DNA of 64,000 nt from Acidovorax radicis N35 (GCF_000204195.1 NZ_AFBG01000019.1:372001-436000), one strand, 5' to 3'; shown: positions 10,738 to 21,326, numbered from the stretch's first letter. Notes: generated from the sequence alone by a model not told the origin. A program made the numbers and translations.

Positions 10738-10775
10738 AAAAAACCCGCAGGTTGCAAAACCTGCGGGGTTTTTTA
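10738..10775 (+). terminator. Rho-independent terminator after groEL
   Basis: Stem CCCGCAGGTT (10744-10753) pairs with AACCTGCGGG (10758-10767) around a four-base loop, followed by a T run. An A run precedes the stem, so it may work in both directions. Confidence 0.9.
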
Positions 10776-10860
10776 CTTGGAACACGTGAAGCACGTCGTG
10801 GCACGGGCTGCGCTTTCGACATTTGTACCGCGGTTCACTGCACCGCGCCAACCCAGAGCA

Positions 10861-10971
10861 AAGGGCCCGGCCTTCGCATTGGCACTGTGCCGTGCCAGTG
10901 CCGCCGTGCAAGGGCCGCCCCGCCGCATGGGCGGCGTCCCCTCGGGGGAGGACGCGAAGCGGCTCGGGGGG
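10861..10971 (-). repeat. GC-rich repeat family 2, copy A
   Basis: Read on the minus strand, it begins just after the TonB receptor stop with CCCCCCGAGCCGCTTCGCG, then GGGGACGCCGCC, GGGCGGCCCTTGC and GGCGGCACTGGC. The same ordered blocks appear in the other family 2 copies. It has no coding sense here and directly abuts the 3' end of the receptor gene. Confidence 0.65.
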
Positions 10972-13071
10972 TTAAAACCTATACGTCGCGCTCAGCACCA
11001 CATTGCGGCGCGCGGCCCACCAGCAGTCGCCACGCGCCAGGCAGGTGCTCATGTACTTCTTGTCGGCCAGGTTGCTGATGTTCAGGGCGTAGCGCCAGTC
11101 CTGGCTGTCGTAGGCCAGCAGCGCATCCACGACACCCGCCGCCGGCACCTTCGGCCCCGTGCCATCACGGAACGACGACAGCCAGCGATAACCCGCACCC
11201 GCCGAGAAGCCGCGCACGCCGCCAATGGAGAACCGGTACACGCCCCACACGGCAGCCTGATGGCGCGGCAGGTTTTCCAGCAGCGGATCGACATCGGTGT
11301 AGTTGTAGTGGGCGGTCAGGTCGAACGCTGTGGCCACACGGGCCTTGTACTCCAGCTCCAGTCCCTTGTTGCGGGTCTGGCCCACCTGCAGCGAGTTGTT
11401 CGGGTTGACCGGATCAACCACCTTCTGGTTCTTTTCCTTGAGGTCGTACACCGCCGCCGTGAACTGGGTGGCGCTGCCTGCGGGGGCGTACTTCACGCCC
11501 ACTTCGATCTGCTCGCCTTCCAGCGGCTTGAAACGCTGGCCGTAGGTATTGGTGCCGCTCACCGGGCTAAAGGATTCTGCGTAGCTGACGTAGGGTGTCC
11601 AGCCTCCGGCCAGCTGGTACATCACGCCCAGGCGCTTCGTGGTGTCGCTCGTGCGGTCATCTGACTGGCCCGCCAGGCTGTTCACGGCGCGGTCGTGGCG
11701 CAGGCCGGCGATGAAGATCCAGCGGCCCCATTTCATCTGGTCCTGCACATACAGGCCGTTCTGGCGCTGCACGTTCTCGGGTTTCGCGACAAGCGTCGGA
11801 TTCAGGACGTTGCCGTACACCGGGGCGTAGGCATCGATGGGCGCGTTGTATGCGTCGTCGGCCTCGTTTTTGTTTTCGGTCTGCCGGTTCCAGTCCACGC
11901 CCAGCAGCAGCTGGTGGCTCAGGGCCCCGGTGGTGAGGTTGCCCTGCAGATGGGTGTCCACCGCGGCCATGCGCGTGCGCGTGATGTTCTTGCCGTACAG
12001 GCGGCCGATCAGCCGCTGGTTGACGGGGTCTGCACCCCAGCCGCCGGGGATGGTGAAGAAGTCGGCGTAGTGGTAGCCGCCGCGATTTTCGTTGCGGGCC
12101 AGGCGCAGGTTCTGGCGCACGGCCCACGCGTCGTTGAAACGGTGCTCGAACAGGTAGCCGATGGATTCCCGGTCACTGTCGTAATAGTCGCCGGGCTCTC
12201 CGATGAAGCGGCTGATGGGCAACATGCCGTTGGGATTGGGCAGCAGCGTGCCTGACCAGGGCAGGAACTGCGAGGTGGTGCCACTGCGGTCCTGCTGCCA
12301 ATGGGCCTGCAGGACCAGCGATGTGGCCGCACTGGGCCGCCAGGCCAGGGACGGAGCGATCAGGCGGCGGTCGTCCGGCACGTGGTCCACCTGGGTATTG
12401 GCATCGCGCGCCACCGCCACCAGACGGTACGACCATTCACCATCCGCGGTGAGGGGGCCGGTCAGGTCGGCCTGCAGCTGCTTGCGGCCCCAACTGCCAA
12501 GCTGCACGCCCACTTCGCGCTGCGCTTCTTGCTGTGGGCGCTTGCTCACCATGTTGACCACGCCTGCCACCGTACCTGCGCCGAACAACATGCCCGAAGG
12601 GCCGCGAAGCACTTCGATGCGCTCCAGCGCATAGGGCTCTGCAGGGGTGGTGCTGGTGTAGTAGTTGTAGTTCTGGCGCAGCCCGTCGAGATAGGTGTCC
12701 GGGGTGCTGCCGCGCACCCGGACGCTGTCGGCCCGGCTGTCCAGGCCGTACGCATCGCTGCGCACCCCTGCCGCGTACAGCAGCGCCCCCTGGAACGTGG
12801 TGGCGCCCTGGTCCACCAGCTGATCGCGCGTGACCACCGTCACGGACTGGGGGGTTTCGGCCAGCGGTGTGTCGGTCTTGGTGGCGGTGGCAGCATTGCG
12901 GGCACTGTAGCCGACCACCGGTGCGGTGGCGGACTCCTTCTCGGCGCTGGCGTCCACTCGCACCTCCGACAGGGTGGCACTCACACCTTGCGCCGAAGCC
13001 CTTGCGGGAAGAAGACCGAATGCCAACGCGATGCCCAGGCATACCGCTGTCTTTTGATGAAGGATGGCCAT
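10972..13071 (-). CDS. TonB-dependent siderophore receptor
   Basis: Outer-membrane receptor of 699 aa counted from the ATG at 13071. This start gives a clean signal peptide (MAILHQKTAVCLGIALAFGL, cut after ASA); an open frame extends 54 codons further upstream but has no leader character. The plug domain follows, with TPQSVTVVTRDQLVDQGATT (about 80-100), then a beta barrel ending in aromatic F (LSATYRF). The C-terminal region DKKYMSTCLARGDCWWAARR matches the Cys-pair loop of ferrichrome-type receptors (FhuA, FoxA). A Fur-box-like site lies just upstream, so iron repression is expected. The ligand cannot be fixed from sequence alone; hydroxamates are the best guess. Confidence 0.9.
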   Translation of the reverse strand: MAILHQKTAVCLGIALAFGLLPARASAQGVSATLSEVRVDASAEKESATAPVVGYSARNAATATKTDTPLAETPQSVTVVTRDQLVDQGATTFQGALLYAAGVRSDAYGLDSRADSVRVRGSTPDTYLDGLRQNYNYYTSTTPAEPYALERIEVLRGPSGMLFGAGTVAGVVNMVSKRPQQEAQREVGVQLGSWGRKQLQADLTGPLTADGEWSYRLVAVARDANTQVDHVPDDRRLIAPSLAWRPSAATSLVLQAHWQQDRSGTTSQFLPWSGTLLPNPNGMLPISRFIGEPGDYYDSDRESIGYLFEHRFNDAWAVRQNLRLARNENRGGYHYADFFTIPGGWGADPVNQRLIGRLYGKNITRTRMAAVDTHLQGNLTTGALSHQLLLGVDWNRQTENKNEADDAYNAPIDAYAPVYGNVLNPTLVAKPENVQRQNGLYVQDQMKWGRWIFIAGLRHDRAVNSLAGQSDDRTSDTTKRLGVMYQLAGGWTPYVSYAESFSPVSGTNTYGQRFKPLEGEQIEVGVKYAPAGSATQFTAAVYDLKEKNQKVVDPVNPNNSLQVGQTRNKGLELEYKARVATAFDLTAHYNYTDVDPLLENLPRHQAAVWGVYRFSIGGVRGFSAGAGYRWLSSFRDGTGPKVPAAGVVDALLAYDSQDWRYALNISNLADKKYMSTCLARGDCWWAARRNVVLSATYRF

Positions 13072-13087
13072 GGTTTTTAATAATGAG

Positions 13088-13106
13088 AGTAAGAATGATT
13101 CCCATT
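13088..13106 (-). promoter_or_regulatory. Fur box upstream of siderophore receptor
   Basis: Centred on the palindromic core GAATCATTC (13093-13101). Read on the minus strand the surroundings are AATGGGAATCATTCTTA, close to the Fur consensus with its GATAATGATAATCATTATC architecture. It lies about 20 bp ahead of the receptor start codon, where Fe-Fur would block transcription. Confidence 0.7.
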
Positions 13107-13189
13107 TTAAAAACCAATCATTGCCTGCCGGGCGCGTTGTCGTACGACGACAACATCTCCATTCAAAACAGTTCAATCCATTTGCTTCT

Positions 13190-13237
13190 GTTTTGATAGC
13201 AATTAACGCTTTACCATCAAGCGCTGGAGCCATTTTT
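13190..13237 (+). repeat. Palindromic repeat family 1, copy upstream of siderophore receptor
   Basis: TTTTGATAGCAATTAACGCT, then a short loop, AAGCGCTGGAGCC and a T run. It sits between the siderophore receptor and the DUF805 gene. Confidence 0.7.
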
Positions 13238-13283
13238 TACCAAGAATCGACCCGCAACACCGGCACCCCATCACCGCCCCATC

Positions 13284-13316
13284 AAAAAAGCCCGCTGGCC
13301 GTGGGGCCAGCGGGCT
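13284..13316 (-). terminator. Rho-independent terminator after DUF805 gene
   Basis: Stem AAGCCCGCTGGCC (13288-13300) pairs with GGCCAGCGGGCTT (13304-13316). On the minus strand it is followed by TTTTTT. It lies 40 bp past the DUF805 stop codon. Confidence 0.88.
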
Positions 13317-13356
13317 TGGTGCGGGCGGACCCAGGAGGTCCGCTGCGCCGTAAGGA

Positions 13357-13656
13357 TCAGCCCTCGCTGGGCTGCACCCACCAGTAGATCAGTACCAACA
13401 CACCGATGCCGGTCAGCGTCAGCAGTTGCCACCAGCCCGAGCGGCCAATGTCGTGCAGCCGGCGTGCGCCCACGGCAAATGCGGGCAGCACCAGTGCGAT
13501 GGAAACGATGCCGGAGATGACGTCTCCGAGGAAACTGGCCGCCACCATCACCACCACCTGGAACAGAAAGAACCACCAGAATTCGGAGCGCACAGCGCGG
13601 CCCGAGAAACCAGCGTACTGCGTCAGACAGCTTTTGATAGCCGAAACAAAATCCAT
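13357..13656 (-). CDS. DUF805 family inner-membrane protein
   Basis: A 99-aa protein from the ATG at 13656, which has GAGGGAG upstream; longer frames lack family similarity. The start MDFVSAIKSCLTQYAGFSGR and the segment RSEFWWFFLFQ are the hallmark of DUF805 (YhaH/YhaI-like). Three hydrophobic segments follow and the RRLHDIGRSGWW motif lies between the second and third. The function of the family is unknown; members sit in the inner membrane. It is monocistronic with its own terminator. Confidence 0.88.
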   Translation of the reverse strand: MDFVSAIKSCLTQYAGFSGRAVRSEFWWFFLFQVVVMVAASFLGDVISGIVSIALVLPAFAVGARRLHDIGRSGWWQLLTLTGIGVLVLIYWWVQPSEG

Positions 13657-13822
13657 ACAGAACTCCCTCTCTTTGAAACGTGAAGCCGTTGTGGCAGGGA
13701 CAAGCCCCGCGCCATGATAGAGGTGCGCAGGGCAGCAAGTCCACAAGCCAGTGATCCCAGCGCCTGCGGCCACCCTCCGCCGCCGTACCTTGCAGCCGAA
13801 CCACCACGCAGCGCTTGCTTCT

Positions 13823-13869
13823 TTTTTTATAGCTATCAACGCATACTGAACAAGCGCCAGCTTCCTATT
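13823..13869 (+). repeat. Palindromic repeat family 1, copy upstream of DUF805 gene
   Basis: TTTTTTTATAGCTATCAACG, CATACTGAAC, AAGCGCCAGCTTCC. It lies between the DUF805 gene and the 3' end of eda and ends about 20 bp before the eda stop codon. Confidence 0.65.
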
Positions 13870-13890
13870 TCATCCCAAATCCTGGCAAAC

Positions 13891-14520
13891 TCACGCGGCC
13901 TTGCGCAACGCATGCGTCTCGCGCGCCAGCTGGGTGATGCGCGCCCAGTCGCCCGCACGCACGGCGTCGGCGGGCGTCAGCCACGAACCGCCCACGCAGC
14001 GCACATTGGGCAGCGCCAGGTAGTTGGGCGCAGTGGCCAGGCTGATGCCACCCGTGGGGCAAAAGCTGACCTGGCCAAACGGACTGGCCCAGGCCTTGAG
14101 CAAAGGGATGCCGCCCGCGGCCTCGGCCGGGAAGAGCTTCAGGAACGAGAACCCATCGGCCAGCGCGGCCATGATTTCGCTGGACGTGGCCACCCCGGGA
14201 AGAAGCGGCAAATTCAGGCCCTTGCAGGCGCCACCCACTTCGGAGGTGTAACCCGGGCTCACCGCAAAACGCGCACCGGCCTCGCTCGCGCGGCGCGCAT
14301 CGTCGGCGTTGAGCACCGTGCCCACGCCCACCACGGCCTCGGGCAAATTGCGCGCAATGGCTTCGATGGCGGGCAGGCCAGCAGCGGTGCGCAGTGTGAC
14401 TTCCAGCACCTTCACGCCACCGGCCAGCAGCGCCTCGGCCAGGGGCAGCGCGTCTTCCACGCGGTCGATCACGATGACGGGGATGACGGGGCCATGGCTG
14501 GCGATGTCAATGGGATTCAT
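13891..14520 (-). CDS. eda: KDPG/KHG aldolase (Entner-Doudoroff)
   Basis: Cleaves 2-keto-3-deoxy-6-phosphogluconate to pyruvate and glyceraldehyde-3-phosphate. It is 209 aa from the ATG at 14520, which has AAGGAG in place. It shows the general-base glutamate in LEVTLRT (E40), the phosphate-binding GVGTVLNADDARRA, and the Schiff-base lysine in SFLKLFPAE (K128). The length fits E. coli Eda (213 aa). It lies downstream of edd on the same strand. The 160-bp gap is filled by a GC-rich family 2 repeat, unusual inside an operon. Confidence 0.96.
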   Translation of the reverse strand: MNPIDIASHGPVIPVIVIDRVEDALPLAEALLAGGVKVLEVTLRTAAGLPAIEAIARNLPEAVVGVGTVLNADDARRASEAGARFAVSPGYTSEVGGACKGLNLPLLPGVATSSEIMAALADGFSFLKLFPAEAAGGIPLLKAWASPFGQVSFCPTGGISLATAPNYLALPNVRCVGGSWLTPADAVRAGDWARITQLARETHALRKAA

Positions 14521-14544
14521 GGGAATACTCCTTGATGTTGGATG

Positions 14545-14681
14545 CCGCACGCGGCGTTTGACAGGGGCGCGGCCCATACCAGTGCACCCGTGGAACTGGC
14601 TTCGCCAGGCCAGCGGGTGCGTCCCCCTCCCGCGCAGCGAGAGAGGGGGAAGGCGCGCAGCGACTCAGGGGGTGCATCCTG

Positions 14682-14690
<9 letters not shown>
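14545..14690 (-). repeat. GC-rich repeat family 2, copy B, between edd and eda
   Basis: On the minus strand it opens GCACCCCCTGAGTCGCTGCG, then CCTTCCCCCTCTCTCGC, GAGGGGGACGCACCC, CTGGCGAAGCCAGTTCCACG and TGCACTGGT. The order of blocks is the same as in copies D, E and H. It overlaps the last codons of edd and reaches to near the eda ribosome binding site. Confidence 0.75.
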
Positions 14691-16451
<1,761 letters not shown>

Positions 16452-16516
16452 GGGATGCTCCATCGGTGGGTAAGCCCTCGGATTGGATACGGGGCTACTG
16501 TTTGAGTGCCCTAGAA

Positions 16517-16531
16517 TGTAACTCGATAACC
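16517..16531 (+). promoter_or_regulatory. Possible HexR site between edd and lactonase gene
   Basis: TGTAACTCGATAACC. The left arm is perfect against TGTAA-N5-TTACA and the right arm has two mismatches. It lies in the 95-bp edd / SMP-30 divergent region. Weaker than the zwf site. Confidence 0.4.
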
Positions 16532-16546
16532 ACCTCACTTCAACCC

Positions 16547-17452
16547 ATGACCCTGCAGCGCCTGCCCCTTCCGCCCTCCGAGCTGGGCGAATCGCCGTTC
16601 TGGCACCCTGAGGAAAACTGCCTCTACTGGTGTGATATCCAAGGATTCACGGTGAACGCCTGGCGCCCGGCGGACGGCCAGCACCGGCAATGGAAGACCC
16701 CCAGCGAACCCGGCTGCTGCGCACCCGCCGCGGACAAAAAGATAGTAATCGGGTTACGGGACGGCTTTTACCTGCTGGACACCGTCAGCAGCGCACTTAC
16801 CCTGCTGGCGCCGCTGCCCCCGGCGCAGCACGACACCCGCGTGCTGCGCCTGAACGATGGCCGCTGCGACACGGCGGGCCGGTTCTGGGCGGGCTCGGTC
16901 ATCACCCCCCGCACGGCCCCCGATGCCGCGCTGTGGCGGCTGTCGGCATCGGGCGGCGGCTACGCCGTGCAGCACATGGCGGGCGACAACTTCACCGCCA
17001 ACGGCCTCGCATTCAGCCCCGACAACCGGTTCATGTACTGGTCCAACACGCCGGAGCACCGCATTGACCGGTTTGACTTCGACGTGGCCACCGGCACCAT
17101 CGCCAACCGCCAGCCCTGGGCGCGGTTTGATCGCAAGGTGGACGGCCAGCCGTACGGCGGCAGACCCGATGGTGCGGCAGTGGATGTGGAGGGGAACTAC
17201 TGGGTGGCGATGTACGAGGGGGCGTGTGTGCTGCAGCTGTCACCAGCAGGCAAGGTGCTGCAGCGCATTGAAGTCCCAGTGCAGTGCCCGACCATGGTGT
17301 GTTTTGGGGGGGAGGATTTGCGGACGTTGTTCATCACGTCGGCGCGGGCGGGGAGGCCGGCGGAGGAGCAGCAGGCGGCGGTTCCAGCGGGGTCGCTGTT
17401 TAGCGTGCAGACGGAAGTGGCAGGGCTATCGGTAAACTTCTTCAAGGGCTAG
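16547..17452 (+). CDS. SMP-30/gluconolactonase family sugar lactonase
   Basis: A 301-aa six-bladed propeller hydrolase of the SMP-30/LRE family, cytoplasmic (no signal peptide). The start ATG at 16547 leads directly into the conserved [20 protein letters not shown], whose glutamate is a metal ligand. Later blocks are [38 protein letters not shown] and [20 protein letters not shown], each with the expected metal-binding Asn/Asp. Divergent from edd, it likely opens the lactone formed by a sugar dehydrogenase. With zwf and edd nearby, 6-phosphogluconolactone or a free aldonolactone is a reasonable substrate, but no pgl gene was seen here to compare. Confidence 0.9.
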   Translation: MTLQRLPLPPSELGESPFWHPEENCLYWCDIQGFTVNAWRPADGQHRQWKTPSEPGCCAPAADKKIVIGLRDGFYLLDTVSSALTLLAPLPPAQHDTRVLRLNDGRCDTAGRFWAGSVITPRTAPDAALWRLSASGGGYAVQHMAGDNFTANGLAFSPDNRFMYWSNTPEHRIDRFDFDVATGTIANRQPWARFDRKVDGQPYGGRPDGAAVDVEGNYWVAMYEGACVLQLSPAGKVLQRIEVPVQCPTMVCFGGEDLRTLFITSARAGRPAEEQQAAVPAGSLFSVQTEVAGLSVNFFKG

Positions 17453-17522
17453 AAGGCTGCACAGAGGAGCCGCAACTCTCAGCCCGGCTTTGGATCATCT
17501 TCATCAACAGAATACCGCTCAA

Positions 17523-18143
17523 ATGGCCTTACATCCTGCAGCCGCACGCCTTGAATCCGTGACCCAGCAGCGCCTGAATGATGAAATATATTTTTGCCGC
17601 CTGGGAATCCCCTACGAGCCTGAGTCACTACTCAAGGTGCTTCGTGAACGCAAGCCAAAAACAGCGGTTCCTGCGGCTTGCCATGGCTTGGCGAATTTGG
17701 GCGCCAAAGAAGCAATTCCCGAGCTAAGAGCCCTGGCCGATTTCTCACACGCAGACACCAAGGCTACGTCTGTGCTGGCTGTTGCCCGGCTGGGAGGAAG
17801 TCAGGCGACACCCTGGCTTATGGAGTGCTTATCGCAAAAGGGCACGGACAAGGGATATGTACTCTGGGCATTGGCCGCTGTAGGAGACCCTTCAGCCTAT
17901 GAAGCAGTCCGCCAGTGGTTTACGCCCATTCTGAAGAAGCTGGAAAAAGACCCAGGCTCGGATAAAAGAGGCAAATCTATCTTCGCCATCGCGTACTTGG
18001 AGCAGGTCACCGATGCACATCCGGACGCATCAACCCTGCTGGAGCGATTCCACGCGGTGGTGCCTTCTCTGGGTCCATCAATCCGTACCCAGTTGGCTCA
18101 GTTCACGCGCTCGTACGCCCGCTCGACAACGAACCAGACGTAG
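17523..18143 (+). CDS. HEAT-repeat-like protein of unknown function
   Basis: A 206-aa cytoplasmic protein built of helical repeats. Segments such as AACHGLANLGAKEAIPELRA, ATSVLAVARLGGSQATPWLM and VLWALAAVGDPSAYEAVRQW show the HEAT pattern of paired helices around Gly/Pro turns (about residues 45-135). No catalytic motif, signal peptide or membrane segment is seen. ATG at 17523 is used; a TTG 11 codons earlier is also open. Neither has a strong ribosome binding site. GC is lower than its neighbours. Such isolated HEAT proteins are sometimes immunity or scaffold proteins, but nothing here supports a specific role. Confidence 0.65.
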   Translation: MALHPAAARLESVTQQRLNDEIYFCRLGIPYEPESLLKVLRERKPKTAVPAACHGLANLGAKEAIPELRALADFSHADTKATSVLAVARLGGSQATPWLMECLSQKGTDKGYVLWALAAVGDPSAYEAVRQWFTPILKKLEKDPGSDKRGKSIFAIAYLEQVTDAHPDASTLLERFHAVVPSLGPSIRTQLAQFTRSYARSTTNQT

Positions 18144-18225
18144 CGCACTGATCGACACAATCTCTCCGGGGCTTTTTTCAAACGGGGGCGTCACCCCGAG
18201 TCACGCAACGTCAGTCGGCCTCAGG

Positions 18226-19449
18226 CTACCCACGCAAAGCCAGCCATACGTCATAACACGCCCCCATGTTGTGATAATCAACCTTCCCCGCGTTGCTTTT
18301 CTCGCGCGTGTGGTTGCGGTTGGCACCGTCCAGGATGCGAAACCAGGCGCCGTGTTGGTGGTCCACAAAGTGAGCCCAGCAGTAGGCCCAGATGCGGTCG
18401 TACCACTGCCAATACCGATCGTCACCCGTGCGCACAGCCAGCACGGCGGCAGCGGCCATGCTCTCGGCCTGCACCCAGTGGTATTTGCCGTCGTCGCAGA
18501 TGCTGCCGTCCGGTGCCATGCCGTAGACGATGCCGCCGTGCACGGCATCCCAACCCTTCTCCATCGCTGCGTCGAACAGAAACCGCGCGCAAGGCAGATG
18601 CCAATCTGCTGGCGCCAGGGCGTCCAGTTGCAGCAGCAGCTTGGCCCACTCGGTCTGGTGGCCGACCTGGTAGCCCCAGGGGCGGAAGATGTTGGTGCGG
18701 TCGTGGCGGTTGTACACCCAGTCCACGGACCAGTCGGCCTGGTAGTGCTCCCACACCCAGCCTTCGGCAGCGGGGGCCGATGCGCGGTCCGACAACGACG
18801 CCTGCCGCTGGCAGATGCCCTGCGCGAGCTGCTCGGCGCGCTCGATGTAGCGCGCCTCGCCCGTGGCGCGAAAGGCCGAGATCATGGCCTCGCAGGCGTG
18901 CATGTTGGCGTTCTGGCCCCGGTAGTCGGTCAGCACCCAGTCGGGCGATGCCTCGTCGGCGTACAAGCCCTGCGCGGGCTGCCAGAAGTGCTGCTCGGCG
19001 GTGTCGAAAGCCTCGGCCAGCCAGCCGCGCGCCTCGGGCACACCGGCTTCAAAAGCCCGCGCATAGGCCAGCATCACAAACGCCATGCCGTAGCAGTGCC
19101 GCGTGCCGTCCAGCACAGTGGCGCGGCCGCCCTGCCAGTCGATGAGCCAGGCGTAGCCGCCGGTGGCAGGGTCGAGGAACGCGGTGCGCAGAAACTGCAG
19201 TGCGTGCAACATGCCGGCCTGGTAGCGCGCCTCGCCCGTGGTGCGGTAGAGCATGGCGTGCGTGACCACAAAACGTGTGGCGCTGACCAGGTGGCGGGTG
19301 CGCGTGTCGTACACCGTGCCGTCGTCCAGGAAGAAGTGGTACATGCCGCCGCTCGCGTCGGTGGCCACGGGCTCGTAGAACGCCATGGTCTGGCGGATGT
19401 GCGCGCGCAGGAAGTCGGGCGAGCGGAAATCGGGCTGGGATGCGGTCAT
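18226..19449 (-). CDS. AGE-family sugar epimerase/isomerase (mannose isomerase-like)
   Basis: A 407-aa alpha/alpha-barrel enzyme of the N-acylglucosamine 2-epimerase family. The ATG at 19449 has GAGGA 7 bp upstream. Conserved parts include HLVSATRFVVTHA, DGTRHCYGMAFVMLAYAR, NANMHACEAMISAF, GHQTEWAKLLLQLD and KVDYHNMGACYDVW, with the barrel arginine and histidines used for sugar isomerisation. The pattern is closer to mannose/glucose isomerases (YihS-like) than to animal GlcNAc epimerases, as I recall them. Its place beside pgi, zwf and edd fits conversion of mannose to fructose or glucose for the same pathway. Confidence 0.85.
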   Translation of the reverse strand: MTASQPDFRSPDFLRAHIRQTMAFYEPVATDASGGMYHFFLDDGTVYDTRTRHLVSATRFVVTHAMLYRTTGEARYQAGMLHALQFLRTAFLDPATGGYAWLIDWQGGRATVLDGTRHCYGMAFVMLAYARAFEAGVPEARGWLAEAFDTAEQHFWQPAQGLYADEASPDWVLTDYRGQNANMHACEAMISAFRATGEARYIERAEQLAQGICQRQASLSDRASAPAAEGWVWEHYQADWSVDWVYNRHDRTNIFRPWGYQVGHQTEWAKLLLQLDALAPADWHLPCARFLFDAAMEKGWDAVHGGIVYGMAPDGSICDDGKYHWVQAESMAAAAVLAVRTGDDRYWQWYDRIWAYCWAHFVDHQHGAWFRILDGANRNHTREKSNAGKVDYHNMGACYDVWLALRG

Positions 19450-19486
19450 GCAAGGGTCCTCGGCTGCCGCCATCACCACCTAGCAC

Positions 19487-19531
19487 GCTGAGCTTGTCGA
19501 AGCGCTGCGCCCAGGCTTCGACAAGCTCAGC
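19487..19531. repeat. Inverted repeat containing GCTTCGACAAGCTCAGC
   Basis: GCTGAGCTTGTCGAAGC (19487-19503) and its exact reverse complement (19515-19531) are separated by 11 bp, followed by CCGAACGG. This is the common interspersed palindrome (TTCGACAAGCTCAG) seen in many proteobacteria. It lies between pgi and the AGE isomerase and could form a transcript hairpin that stops or stabilises the pgi message. Confidence 0.85.
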
Positions 19532-19576
19532 CCGAACGGTAGGGGATGGGGCGAACGTGTTGGTTTTTTTGGGGGT

Positions 19577-21139
19577 TCAGTCGTGGGCGCGAAGACGCTC
19601 CAGCAACCCTGCCGTGGAGCCATCCAGCCCCGCAGCGTCGCCACTGGCCAGACGCGCCTCGATGTCCTTGGCCAGCACCTTGCCCAGCTCCACGCCCCAC
19701 TGGTCAAAGCTGTTGATGCCCCACAGGCTGCCGCTCACGAAGACGCGGTGCTCCTGCAGCGCGATCAGCGCGCCCAGCGATGCGGGGGTGAGCGCATCCA
19801 GCAACAAGAAGGTGCTGGGCCGGTTGCCCGGGAAGTGGCGGTGGCCGTCTTCGCCTTCTTTGCCCACCATCAGCGCCTGGGCCTGCGCCAGGGCGTTGGC
19901 CAGCAGCTTGTTGTGGTGGCCCTCCAGGGGGTGGGTGGGCTGGCGCACGGCGATGAGTTCCAGCGGCAGCACGTCGGTGCCCTGGTGCAGCATCTGGAAG
20001 AACGCGTGCTGGCCGTTGGTGCCCGGCTCACCCCACAGCACGGGCGACGTGGCGTAGGGCAGCGGCTGGCCATCCAACCCCACGCGCTTGCCATTGCTTT
20101 CCATCTCGAGCTGCTGCAGATAGGCCGGCAGGCGGCGCAGCGCTGCGTGGTAGGGCGCGATGCAGCGGCTGGTGAAGCCATGAAAGTTGCGGTACCAGAT
20201 GTCCAGCAGGCCCAACCGCACGGGCAGGTTCTGCGCCAGGGGTGCGGTGCGGAAGTGCTCGTCCATGGCATGGGCGCCGGCGAGCAGATTGCGGAAGCCC
20301 TCAGAGCCAATCGCGATCGCGATGGGCAGGCCAATGGCCGACCACAGCGAGTAGCGCCCGCCCACCCAGTCCCAGAAGCCGAACGTGGTGGTGATGCCCA
20401 GCGCCTGGGCGGCGTCGACATTGGTGGTCAGCGCTGCAAAGTGGCGCCCCACATCCTGCCCGCCTTGCGCGGCAAACCAGGCCAGCGCCGAGCGCGCGTT
20501 GGTCATGGTTTCTGCGGTGGTGAAGGTTTTGGAGGCGACGAGGAACAGCGTGCTCTCGGGCTGGAGCGCCTGCAGCACGCTGTGCAGCTCATGCCCATCC
20601 ACGTTGGAGACAAAGTGCAGCCGCTTGCCCCTTGCGCGGAACTGCTCCAGCGCCAGCACGGCCATGTGCGGGCCCAGGTCCGAGCCGCCGATACCGATGT
20701 TCACCACATCGGTGATGGCGCCATCCGCACGCACCGCGTCGGCATAGGCCAGCATGGCATCCAGCGTGGTGTGCACCTGGTCCAGCTTCTGCGCAATGTC
20801 CGGCCCGTCGCCGGGCAACGCCAGGTCCCGGGGCCGGCGCAGCAGCGTGTGCAGCACGGCGCGGCCTTCGGTGCTGTTGATGGGCTGGCCGCCGAACATG
20901 GCGTCGCGGTGCTGCGTGAGGCCACAGGCACGGGCCATGTCCAGCAGCAGTGTTTCAGTGGCAGCGTCCCACAGGTTCTTGGACAGATCCGCAAACACCT
21001 CGGGCGCATGCTGGCTGAAGTGCCCGAAGCGCTGCGCATCTCTGGCAAAGGCCTCCCGCAGATCCAGGCGGCTGCCATCTGCGGAGAACGCGGCCTGCAA
21101 CTGAGGCCACTGCGGAGTTTGGTCGCAACGGAGGGACAT
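19577..21139 (-). CDS. pgi: Glucose-6-phosphate isomerase
   Basis: Interconverts glucose-6-phosphate and fructose-6-phosphate. It is 520 aa from the ATG at 21139 (GGAGGGAC nearby is not ideal but the family alignment starts here). Key blocks are DVVNIGIGGSDLGPHMA, VASKTFTTAETMTNA (phosphate-binding Ser/Thr), FGFWDWVGGRYSLWSAIG, GEPGTNGQHAFFQMLHQGTD and a C-terminal INSFDQWGVELGKVLA with the catalytic lysine. It is divergent from zwf, with two HexR-like sites between. Together they let the cell cycle fructose-6-phosphate back into the Entner-Doudoroff route. Confidence 0.97.
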   Translation of the reverse strand: MSLRCDQTPQWPQLQAAFSADGSRLDLREAFARDAQRFGHFSQHAPEVFADLSKNLWDAATETLLLDMARACGLTQHRDAMFGGQPINSTEGRAVLHTLLRRPRDLALPGDGPDIAQKLDQVHTTLDAMLAYADAVRADGAITDVVNIGIGGSDLGPHMAVLALEQFRARGKRLHFVSNVDGHELHSVLQALQPESTLFLVASKTFTTAETMTNARSALAWFAAQGGQDVGRHFAALTTNVDAAQALGITTTFGFWDWVGGRYSLWSAIGLPIAIAIGSEGFRNLLAGAHAMDEHFRTAPLAQNLPVRLGLLDIWYRNFHGFTSRCIAPYHAALRRLPAYLQQLEMESNGKRVGLDGQPLPYATSPVLWGEPGTNGQHAFFQMLHQGTDVLPLELIAVRQPTHPLEGHHNKLLANALAQAQALMVGKEGEDGHRHFPGNRPSTFLLLDALTPASLGALIALQEHRVFVSGSLWGINSFDQWGVELGKVLAKDIEARLASGDAAGLDGSTAGLLERLRAHD

Positions 21140-21178
21140 GGTGGATTCAGGATGTGGGGAGGTGAAAACCGGCGAGAT

Positions 21179-21193
21179 AGTAACTTGATTACA
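21179..21193 (-). promoter_or_regulatory. HexR-like operator at pgi
   Basis: TGTAATCAAGTTACT on the minus strand: arms TGTAA / TTACT, one mismatch to TGTAA-N5-TTACA. It lies just downstream of the predicted pgi -10 box. Confidence 0.55.
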
Positions 21194-21201
21194 CAATTTA
21201 T

Positions 21202-21230
21202 CCGATACTTTTCTGCACACGAACTGTCAA
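21202..21230 (-). promoter_or_regulatory. Predicted sigma-70 promoter of pgi
   Basis: On the minus strand TTGACA (21230-21225), 17-bp spacer, TATCGG (21207-21202). The -35 box is perfect and the -10 weak. The HexR-like site follows within about 10 bp. Confidence 0.5.
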
Positions 21231-21237
21231 AAAACGT

Positions 21238-21267
21238 TTTACAGCCTCTACAGCTACACAATTCAAT
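21238..21267 (+). promoter_or_regulatory. Predicted sigma-70 promoter of zwf
   Basis: TTTACA at 21238-21243, an 18-bp spacer and TTCAAT at 21262-21267. A perfect HexR-like site begins at its last base, where bound repressor would overlap the start of transcription. Confidence 0.4.
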
Positions 21268-21281
21268 GTAACGAGATTACA
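21267..21281 (+). promoter_or_regulatory. HexR-like operator at zwf
   Basis: TGTAACGAGATTACA: perfect five-base arms TGTAA and TTACA around a five-base centre. It lies 46 bp before the zwf start codon. This is the best match in the window to the gammaproteobacterial HexR motif. Confidence 0.65.
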
Positions 21282-21326
21282 ATTTCCAGCCTCAGACGCA
21301 CAACAACACCCTGATACGGAGACCCC

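Noticed and set aside
12301..13080. A 259-codon plus-strand frame opposite the siderophore receptor.
   Set aside because: No protein-like composition, and it lies entirely against a well-supported gene.
18144..18225. Possible weak terminator after the HEAT-repeat gene (CTCCGGGGC then TTTTTT).
   Set aside because: No proper stem could be formed with the preceding bases.
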